A DNA stretch of 5,112 nt from Bacteroidota bacterium. Lineage in GTDB: Bacteria > Bacteroidota > Bacteroidia > Bacteroidales > Bacteroidaceae. The first letter of the stretch is position 1. Every line of letters begins with the position of its first letter. Made by a program: the position numbers and the translations under genes. Location: positions 1-5,112 of the forward strand of contig JAEXAJ010000010.1 of assembly GCA_023458215.1 (NCBI GenBank), written 5' to 3'. The notes under the pieces were generated by a model. That model did no database searches. It worked only from the letters and a program-made list of their open reading frames with translations, and had not been told where the DNA came from. This document shows, one piece after another, positions 1 through 5,112 of the stretch.

Positions 1-113
1 ATTATGTACATTCCGATAAGATACCGACTAAAATCTGCAAGTTTTCACCAAATGCCTATCACTCTCATTTTTAACAATTAAAGAATCCAATTTGCAACAA
101 AAAAACAACTTTT
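1..113. other. Upstream non-coding sequence, no gene recognised
   Basis: This AT-rich stretch lies before the first promoter candidate. On the + strand, one frame is open from the window edge to a TAA at 79-81 and another to a TAA at 72-74. Neither short translation looks like the end of a recognisable protein. The minus strand has only an ATG that meets a stop within a few codons. I see no terminator hairpin, so an upstream gene, if there is one, ends outside the window or within these first 80 bases without a visible signal. Confidence 0.5.
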
Positions 114-146
114 TCTGCTATCATATCAGATTTATCATTATCTTTG
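114..146 (+). promoter_or_regulatory. Bacteroides-type promoter for the first lipoprotein gene
   Basis: TATCTTTG at 139-146 is a perfect match to the Bacteroides primary-sigma -7 consensus TAnnTTTG. TCTG at 114-117, inside TTCTG, matches three of four bases of the -33 element TTTG. The 21-bp gap is within the usual 19-21 bp. Transcription would start near 149-152, leaving a leader of about 75-80 nt before the start at 229. A TATCAT direct repeat (119-124 and 133-138) lies between the two elements. The call rests on pattern matching only. Confidence 0.65.
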
Positions 147-163
147 TGGCGAAAATATGCAAG

Positions 164-175
164 AAATGCGCATTT
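164..175. repeat. 12-bp perfect palindrome in the leader
   Basis: AAATGCGCATTT is a perfect inverted repeat about 15-25 nt downstream of the predicted transcription start. It could be an operator half-site pair, or it could be chance in AT-rich DNA. No T-run suitable for a terminator and no long stem surround it. Confidence 0.25.
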
Positions 176-228
176 TTAATAGTCCATAAAGAAAAGAAAG
201 ACAAATTCAACACATATTATATTTATTA

Positions 229-2697
229 ATGATGAAATCAATTAGCAGATTATCAGTAATGGCTATCATGGTAAGCGCCATGTTTTTAGCCAGTTGTGCG
301 GACGATGTTTACGACCCAAGTAAAGAACCGCAGACGCCACCGGCTGAAAATCCTTTTGGTGAAGGTTTTGCCGCTCCGGATGGCTTTAATTGGTCCATGA
401 TCAATTCCGTAAAACTTAATGTTGAGGTAAAGGACGAATTCAACGGTCAGTACCAGTATCTGATCGAAGTATTCACCGGCAACCCGCTGACCGACAAGAC
501 GCTAACCCCGATTGCGGCAGGTGCGGCGAAGCAAGGGCAAAATTATGTTGCAGAGATCAACATCCCCAAAGCGCTTACAATCCTCTATATCCGCCAGACA
601 GATCCTAAACAGCGGAAAGAGATATATGAATTTGCTGTGCCCGAAAATGGCGGTGCGCTGAACTGCAAACTTTATTATACCGGAACCACAACGAGAGCGA
701 TGACACGCGCCTCACAAGACGGAGGAACTTCCGGTTGGGACAACATCACCGACCCCGGATATACGGAACAAACCTATACACTCCCCCCCACTTCTGCTAC
801 CATCAATAGCAGCGATCAGTTGCAAGCAGGCGATGTATACGTCATTCGTAAGAACGAAACCTTAAATAAAGCCATCAGTGCAGCCCAACCTGCAGAAGGA
901 AAAGCAACTGTTTATGTAGAAGGCACATGGACTATCGCAGGTGACTGGAAAAGCATACACGGAATTGACATTATCGTATTGGAAGGCGGTAAACTGATCT
1001 CCACCGGCAACAGATTGACTTTGGAGAACCGAACTTCAATAACCGTGCAAAGCGGAGGTGAAGTAGAGTGTAACGCATTGCATGGCGGTGACAATACCCT
1101 TATCGTAAATTTCGGTACTATAACAAGCGAAAATTATAGCTTTAACCCCGGTTCAGTATTCTATAACAAAAAGGATGTCATCATTCGGGGAGTAGCTTCA
1201 GCAACAAACACTTGGGAGAAAAACTTCTATCTGGACAGTGCAATCCTTCACAACCACGGCACCATTACAGGAGAAAAGGCAAGAATGGGTAGTAATGACA
1301 ACATGGAGGCACAGCTTCTAAACTACGATTTAGCAACCATAAAGCTGAATGAATTTATCGGTGGGGCAACCATTGTAAATAGCGGCTTTATCGAACTAAA
1401 CGTTTGCAACAACAGTTCCACAGACGCTTTATACAACAATTGTACTTTTATTATAAAGAAAGAGTTCAAATTTAGAAATGTAGTATTGGACAAAGGTTCA
1501 ATCACAGGCGGAAGAACGAATCCAAGTGATACGGAATGGCTACCGGTTCCTTACGTAGAAAGCCAAACCGATGCTAAATTCACACTGATAGACGGCTCAA
1601 TGATTAAGGCTACTAATTTTAAAGTTCTTTCCGGAGGTGTAGTATTCAAAGCTACCAACACAACCGGAAACAGCAGCAAATCAATGATTAAGGCAGAAAA
1701 CGGCTTAGAAATCAGCGAGCCGACTAATGTCGAATTATTAGGCAATCTGGTAATCGAAGGAGAAATCAAAGGACTTAGTCAATATAATCAACTGAAAGCC
1801 AACGAAAGCGTCAATACCGGTTATGACGAATCCCAATACACCATTGAAACCTGTGGCGGCATCTTCAACGAAGGCAATGAAGGCGAAGACCCGTACACCC
1901 CTGAAATTCCTGTCATTGACGATGCGACGACTTACACTTATGTATTCGAAGACAACTGGCCCAAATATGGCGATTTCGACCTCAACGATATCGTCCTGAC
2001 AATAAGCAATCGTTCCGTCCAAGCCAATGCAAGCGGCAACTTGAAGAGCGCCAAACTCGATATTGCCCTCAAAGCTGTCGGAGCAAGTAAAGTTCTCGGA
2101 GTAGGTATCCGCTTCTTCGGCCTGCCGGAAAATATCACCCCCAAGAAATTCACCGTTAAAGGCGTAGACGCTTCATTTGAAGCTGGGCAAAGCCTCCCGA
2201 CCCTCATACTGTTTGAAAATGCACACGGTGAATTCAGCTTCAGCGACGAACGACCATTCATTAATACAACTCAGGATGCATCGACCAACAGCGCTGATGT
2301 TCCCGATTATTCCATACGTTTCGAGTTTGAAGAATCCAGCAATGTACCCGCGTCAGCGTTCAACATCAACAATCTGGATGTATTCGTCATCACCAGAGCT
2401 GCTGACCAGAAGAATAAACGTCATGAAGTGCACGTAGCCGGTTATGCACCTACCGATCTGGCCAACACCAAGCTGTTCGGACAAGGAAATGACAAGTCAT
2501 CTGCAGATGAAAAGCGTTATTACCTGAGCTCTGAAAACTTAGCATGGGGCGTAGTTATCCCGACAGATTTTGCATGGCCTTTAGAGTATAAAAATATCAA
2601 AGATGTATACACAAATTTTTTCGGTTGGGTAACCAGCGGCGGAAAAGAGAACAAGGATTGGTATAACAGCCACAATGGTCAGGTATTCAAAAAATAG
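229..2697 (+). CDS. LruC-domain (DUF4842-type) surface lipoprotein, complete
   Basis: This 822-residue lipoprotein has no known biochemical activity. Residues 1-22 form a signal peptide ending in lipobox L-A-S-C with lipidated Cys23. The following A-D-D fits a Bacteroidetes surface-export signal, then comes a Y-D-P-S-K motif. Residues 53-137 are an N-terminal module shared with the downstream paralog (F-N-W, I-E-V-F-T-G-N-P, L-Y-I-R). Residues 200-510 are Asn/Gly/Thr-rich and repetitive, likely a beta-solenoid. A Gly/Glu linker (543-556) leads to the LruC region. It opens at 571-590 with F-E-D then G-D-F-D-L-N-D, and ends with W773, W783, W800, SGG 803-805 and D-W-Y 810-812, as in DUF4842. 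Two ATGs abut (229 and 232); the second has A at -3 and may be the true start, and no Shine-Dalgarno helps to choose. A strong hairpin follows the stop. The LruC assignment is firm; solenoid fold and surface exposure are inferred. Confidence 0.92.
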   Translation: MMKSISRLSVMAIMVSAMFLASCADDVYDPSKEPQTPPAENPFGEGFAAPDGFNWSMINSVKLNVEVKDEFNGQYQYLIEVFTGNPLTDKTLTPIAAGAAKQGQNYVAEINIPKALTILYIRQTDPKQRKEIYEFAVPENGGALNCKLYYTGTTTRAMTRASQDGGTSGWDNITDPGYTEQTYTLPPTSATINSSDQLQAGDVYVIRKNETLNKAISAAQPAEGKATVYVEGTWTIAGDWKSIHGIDIIVLEGGKLISTGNRLTLENRTSITVQSGGEVECNALHGGDNTLIVNFGTITSENYSFNPGSVFYNKKDVIIRGVASATNTWEKNFYLDSAILHNHGTITGEKARMGSNDNMEAQLLNYDLATIKLNEFIGGATIVNSGFIELNVCNNSSTDALYNNCTFIIKKEFKFRNVVLDKGSITGGRTNPSDTEWLPVPYVESQTDAKFTLIDGSMIKATNFKVLSGGVVFKATNTTGNSSKSMIKAENGLEISEPTNVELLGNLVIEGEIKGLSQYNQLKANESVNTGYDESQYTIETCGGIFNEGNEGEDPYTPEIPVIDDATTYTYVFEDNWPKYGDFDLNDIVLTISNRSVQANASGNLKSAKLDIALKAVGASKVLGVGIRFFGLPENITPKKFTVKGVDASFEAGQSLPTLILFENAHGEFSFSDERPFINTTQDASTNSADVPDYSIRFEFEESSNVPASAFNINNLDVFVITRAADQKNKRHEVHVAGYAPTDLANTKLFGQGNDKSSADEKRYYLSSENLAWGVVIPTDFAWPLEYKNIKDVYTNFFGWVTSGGKENKDWYNSHNGQVFKK
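1108..1449 (+). repeat. N-x-G-x-I repeats, likely beta-solenoid rungs (first protein)
   Basis: Residues 294-407 carry a recurring pattern of hydrophobic-Asn-x-Gly-x-Ile/Phe: V-N-F-G-T-I (N294), H-N-H-G-T-I (N342), L-N-Y-D-L-A-T-I (N365, degenerate), V-N-S-G-F-I (N384) and Y-N-N-C-T-F (N403). The last three intervals are 23, 19 and 19 residues, close to one turn of a beta-helix. A further repeated motif, S-M-I-K-A-x-N, follows at 457 and 485; its DNA includes an exact 14-bp direct repeat at 1597-1610 and 1681-1694. The repeats are visible directly; the fold is inferred. Confidence 0.6.
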
Positions 2698-2713
2698 CCC
2701 GGACTTCCCCTAA

Positions 2714-2753
2714 TGCAAAAGCCGATGAGCACCGTTATTCATCGGCTTTTGCA
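2714..2753 (+). terminator. Strong stem-loop terminator after the first gene
   Basis: GCAAAAGCCGATGA at 2715-2728 is the exact reverse complement of 2739-2752, and T2714/A2753 adds a fifteenth pair. The loop is 10 nt (2729-2738). The core GCCGATGA stem is flanked by an A4 run on the left and a T4 run (2747-2750) on the right, the usual form of an intrinsic terminator. Because both flanks are present it could work in both directions. It begins 17 nt after the TAG stop and separates the two lipoprotein genes. Confidence 0.9.
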
Positions 2754-2834
2754 GTAATATAAGGGGTGTCATTTCAAATGCCCTGTCATATAGTTAAAAG
2801 ACATTAACGAAATATCTTTTAAAAGCTTATAAAA

Positions 2835-2865
2835 GCTGCTATTATCTTAATAGTCCGTATTTTTG
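2835..2865 (+). promoter_or_regulatory. Bacteroides-type promoter for the second lipoprotein gene
   Basis: TATTTTTG at 2858-2865 matches the Bacteroides -7 consensus TAnnTTTG perfectly. The -33 position is weak: GCTG at 2835-2838, with 19-bp spacing, keeps only the TG. Transcription would start near 2868-2871, giving a short A-rich leader of under 20 nt before the ATG at 2888. An alternative with one mismatch, TATCTTTT at 2813-2820, lies further upstream. AAAAGCT occurs twice, ten bases apart (2821-2827 and 2831-2837), and CTTTTAAAAG at 2816-2825 is a palindrome; both could be regulator sites, without proof. Confidence 0.55.
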
Positions 2866-2887
2866 TTATTAACAAAACAAACAAGTC

Positions 2888-5112
2888 ATGGGAAAGAAGT
2901 TCAAGACAAATCAGATTCTGGTAGCTGCACTGATTCTATCGTGTGCTTTGTTGGGTAGTTGTGAAAAAAATGCATTCGATCCCGAAAAAGTAAAAGCAAC
3001 TTACAAAGATAAATTTCCGGTAAAAGACATCGATCCCGATATGGACTGGAAAATGACCAGGCAGGTTACGATAGACATCTCTGTCTACGAAGATTATGGA
3101 GTAGATTATACTGTAGAAATCTTCGATCGCAACCCCTATTCTACCGACACCATACCTCACTTACTGGCAAGAGGAACCGCCAATCAGGAATTTTCTTTCC
3201 ATACCGCAATTGATTGTCCGACTGTGCTTTCCACGCTTTATGTATCGCGTACCGACGAGGCCGGTCGAAGGATATTCAAACCCGTAGCCATAACCAACAA
3301 CCGTCTGGCCACATCGTTCGGTAGCCAGACGCTGACACGTTCCTTTTCCCCATCCACCAGGAGTGAAGGCAATTTCAGCATATCCGCAATGTCCCGTCCA
3401 TACACTGATAAAGAAATAGAGACAATGCTTTCCAAAGCAGTCGAATATACCGGCCAAGATATGGACACCGACATAGCCAATAAAAACATTTTTAAAATAA
3501 CATCCACCTATGAAGGCAGTATCAACCATGGAGGTACCCCTACTCCCGCAGCCAGTACTCTCAAACTGATTATTGCGCCGGAGGCCAAATGGGAAATTCC
3601 CTCCTCCCAGACCATCAACCAGGGACTTGAAATCATAGTAGCCTCCAAAGGTGAAATCAAATTAAAATCCGGTAGCGAAAATACCCCGGCTCTTAAATTT
3701 ACAAATACCGCTTCACTCACAGTTCTGGGTACCGCTTATCAAGAACACGAAAACGACGAGGCGGAGGATACCCGTGGAAAAATATCCGGCAACGGATGGA
3801 TAGAGTTCTCCAATGGCGGAACCAACTACAATGCCGGAGACATCGACATTGACGGTATCAATAATAATGGCGGTACCTTCTTCAATTATGGTGAAATCGA
3901 CGTTAAAAAGTTATATGGTCCCTCTACCGGAAGTCTCTTTGTCAACCATGGGGATCTGGAAGCCGACCAGATAGGAGACGAAAAAAATGACAGGGGACCC
4001 TTGCTGGAAAACAGTTGCAAAATCGAAGTTGACGGTGATCTGACTTCCTATGGCATCACATTGGGGCAAGGAGCATTCATCAAATGTGAACACCTGCACG
4101 CTTCAGACTATATCAACCTGAACGATAACTCTATGATCAAAGTAGAGAATAACTCATGGTTCAATAATTGCAGCATCACCGGTCCGACCGCCCCGAACAG
4201 CTATGCATTGCTGAAACTTAATAATATACAACAGGCTAACTGGACCGGAAGCTGGCAAAGCGAAGTAACCCAAGGTTATGTGATCAATAATGTGTACTGC
4301 GAATATAAAGGCGGAGGTCGAGACGCTACATGGAATTTTGAGTACTGTTGCCTGAACGGCACTGCAGGAGGAAACGGGAAAAAAGGAAATGGTAACGCAG
4401 TTGCATGCAAACCCGGAGAGGCTCCTAAATATATCCCCGAAGGCAGATGCACCGGTGAAGGCAATACTCCGGGAGAAGGCGATCCGGGAGAAGAACCCGA
4501 ATTAATGCCCTATACCTACGTCTTCGAAGACAACTTCCCCTTGGTAGGCGACTATGACTTCAACGACGTAGTTTTGGACGTATCCATCAATCATGACCGT
4601 GGCCGCGACAATAAGATAACGACCACACACATTGATGTCACACTCGTGGCAGCCGGAGCGACTAAGACTATCGGAGCCGGTTTGCGATTGATAAATGTGG
4701 ATAGAGCTGCCGTTGCAAGTATCAGTTACGAAGGAGATGTAAACCGATTCCAAAACACCCTATCCGGTTCTATGTTAGACAATATCAGCTTTGAAGATGG
4801 CATGGTGATTCCTCTCTTCGGAAATGTACATGGCGTATTCGGCGTTGCTCCCGGTACCATGGTCAATACGGGTATCGCTACAGCTCCCACCTATACATAC
4901 AAGATAAAGATTGAACAGAGCAATGCCTACCAGCACGAGTCTCCGGTTATCTCTAAAGACAATTTGGATTTCTTCATTGCTTATAAGTTCAGAAGTATGC
5001 AGCAACGTATGGAAGTGCATCTTTACGAATTCTGGGATTATGGCGCCACCAAAGGAGGAACCGTACAGAAAGAAAATCTTGACTTAGCAGGTAACAATAC
5101 ATGGGCTATTTG
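2888..5112 (+). CDS. LruC-domain surface lipoprotein, second paralog, 3' end outside window
   Basis: The frame is open for 741 codons from ATG 2888 to the window edge, ending on the first two bases (TG) of the next codon. Residues 1-24 are a lysine-led signal peptide with lipobox L-G-S-C and lipidated Cys25, followed by E-K-N-A-F-D-P. The N-terminal module (52-135) aligns with the upstream protein (D-W-K-M, V-E-I-F-D-R-N-P, L-Y-V-S). Residues 220-430 are the repetitive solenoid-like centre. Residues 468-522 hold five cysteines, and 523-538 form a Gly/Glu/Pro linker. The LruC region starts at 544 (F-E-D-N-F-P, then G-D-Y-D-F-N-D at 554-560). The visible end, N-N-T-W-A-I, aligns with N-L-A-W-G-V near residue 770 upstream, so about 50-60 codons are probably missing. 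There is no Shine-Dalgarno, but the leader is A-rich as in Bacteroidetes. Function is unknown; the family call is firm. Confidence 0.9.
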   Translation, partial: MGKKFKTNQILVAALILSCALLGSCEKNAFDPEKVKATYKDKFPVKDIDPDMDWKMTRQVTIDISVYEDYGVDYTVEIFDRNPYSTDTIPHLLARGTANQEFSFHTAIDCPTVLSTLYVSRTDEAGRRIFKPVAITNNRLATSFGSQTLTRSFSPSTRSEGNFSISAMSRPYTDKEIETMLSKAVEYTGQDMDTDIANKNIFKITSTYEGSINHGGTPTPAASTLKLIIAPEAKWEIPSSQTINQGLEIIVASKGEIKLKSGSENTPALKFTNTASLTVLGTAYQEHENDEAEDTRGKISGNGWIEFSNGGTNYNAGDIDIDGINNNGGTFFNYGEIDVKKLYGPSTGSLFVNHGDLEADQIGDEKNDRGPLLENSCKIEVDGDLTSYGITLGQGAFIKCEHLHASDYINLNDNSMIKVENNSWFNNCSITGPTAPNSYALLKLNNIQQANWTGSWQSEVTQGYVINNVYCEYKGGGRDATWNFEYCCLNGTAGGNGKKGNGNAVACKPGEAPKYIPEGRCTGEGNTPGEGDPGEEPELMPYTYVFEDNFPLVGDYDFNDVVLDVSINHDRGRDNKITTTHIDVTLVAAGATKTIGAGLRLINVDRAAVASISYEGDVNRFQNTLSGSMLDNISFEDGMVIPLFGNVHGVFGVAPGTMVNTGIATAPTYTYKIKIEQSNAYQHESPVISKDNLDFFIAYKFRSMQQRMEVHLYEFWDYGATKGGTVQKENLDLAGNNTWAI
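3830..4177 (+). repeat. N-x-G-x-I repeats, likely beta-solenoid rungs (second protein)
   Basis: Residues 315-430 repeat the same pattern seen in the upstream protein: Y-N-A-G-D-I (N315), F-N-Y-G-E-I (N333), V-N-H-G-D-L (N353), E-N-S-C-K-I (N375) and F-N-N-C-S-I (N426). The first intervals are 18, 20 and 22 residues. The I-K motif of the first protein recurs as A-F-I-K-C-E-H (396) and S-M-I-K-V-E-N (415), 19 residues apart. Regular Asn spacing at about 20 residues suggests an Asn ladder in a beta-helix; that fold is inferred. Confidence 0.6.
4454..4501 (+). repeat. Gly-Glu-Pro linker repeat before the LruC region
   Basis: Residues 523-538 read as imperfect tandem units: GEGNTP, GEGDP, GEEPE. 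They sit just before the Y-T-Y-V-F-E-D start of the LruC region. The first protein has a similar acidic linker (N-E-G-N-E-G-E-D-P, 547-555) at the same place. It is probably a flexible hinge between solenoid and C-terminal domain, and the near-repeated DNA could vary in length between strains. Confidence 0.6.

Noticed and set aside
157..189. A 10-codon leader frame (MQEMRIFNSP) between the first promoter and the first gene
   Set aside because: It starts within a few bases of the predicted transcript start, has no sign of a regulatory peptide such as a run of one amino acid, and is well within chance for AT-rich DNA.
912..2261. Several open frames of 60-107 codons on the minus strand, and one of 86 codons on the + strand at 2177-2437, inside the first gene
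   Set aside because: They overlap a clear, family-supported coding sequence, have no promoter or lipobox, and their translations look like no known protein.
2763..2783. Small inverted repeat around CATTTCAAATG flanked by GGG and CCC
   Set aside because: The paired arms are short and interrupted and there is no T-run, so neither a second terminator nor a riboswitch is supported.
2936..5020. Minus-strand open frames of 62-122 codons opposite the second gene
   Set aside because: The + strand here is a continuous 741-codon frame with a lipobox and LruC motif. The opposite frames are codon-structure shadows.
229..5112. A possible defence, toxin or CRISPR-associated system
   Set aside because: Both genes are fully explained as lipoproteins of the LruC family. 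No nuclease, helicase, toxin, immunity or transposase motif and no regular DNA repeat array is visible.

Overview
This window looks like chromosomal DNA of a Bacteroidales gut or oral anaerobe, most likely Bacteroides or a close relative. The evidence is fourfold: two lipoproteins of a type common in that group, moderate G+C by eye, no Shine-Dalgarno sequences before the genes, and two perfect matches to the Bacteroides -7 promoter consensus TAnnTTTG. I cannot name the species.

Layout, all on the + strand: (1) 1-228 is upstream non-coding DNA with a good promoter candidate at 114-146 and a leader of about 75 nt. (2) 229-2697 is a complete 822-residue LruC-domain surface lipoprotein gene. (3) 2698-2887 is an intergenic region with a strong stem-loop terminator at 2714-2753 and a second promoter candidate at 2835-2865. 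(4) 2888-5112 is a second, paralogous LruC-domain lipoprotein gene. It stays open for 741 codons and is cut off by the window edge, probably about 50-60 codons before its stop.

The two proteins share one architecture from end to end: a lipoprotein signal peptide, an N-terminal module, a repetitive centre with a spaced N-x-G-x-I pattern that suggests a beta-solenoid, a Gly/Glu-rich linker, and a C-terminal LruC/DUF4842 region that opens with an FED...GD(F/Y)D(L/F)ND acidic motif. By eye they are diverged, so this is an old duplication or a family cluster rather than a recent copy. The terminator and separate promoters suggest they are transcribed independently. They are probably exported to the outer membrane, perhaps to the cell surface. 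Their molecular function is unknown.

I see no mobile element, CRISPR array, RNA gene, enzyme cassette or defence system. The parts most worth a second look are the shared solenoid repeats, the acidic possible metal-binding loop, and the Cys-rich stretch found only in the second protein.
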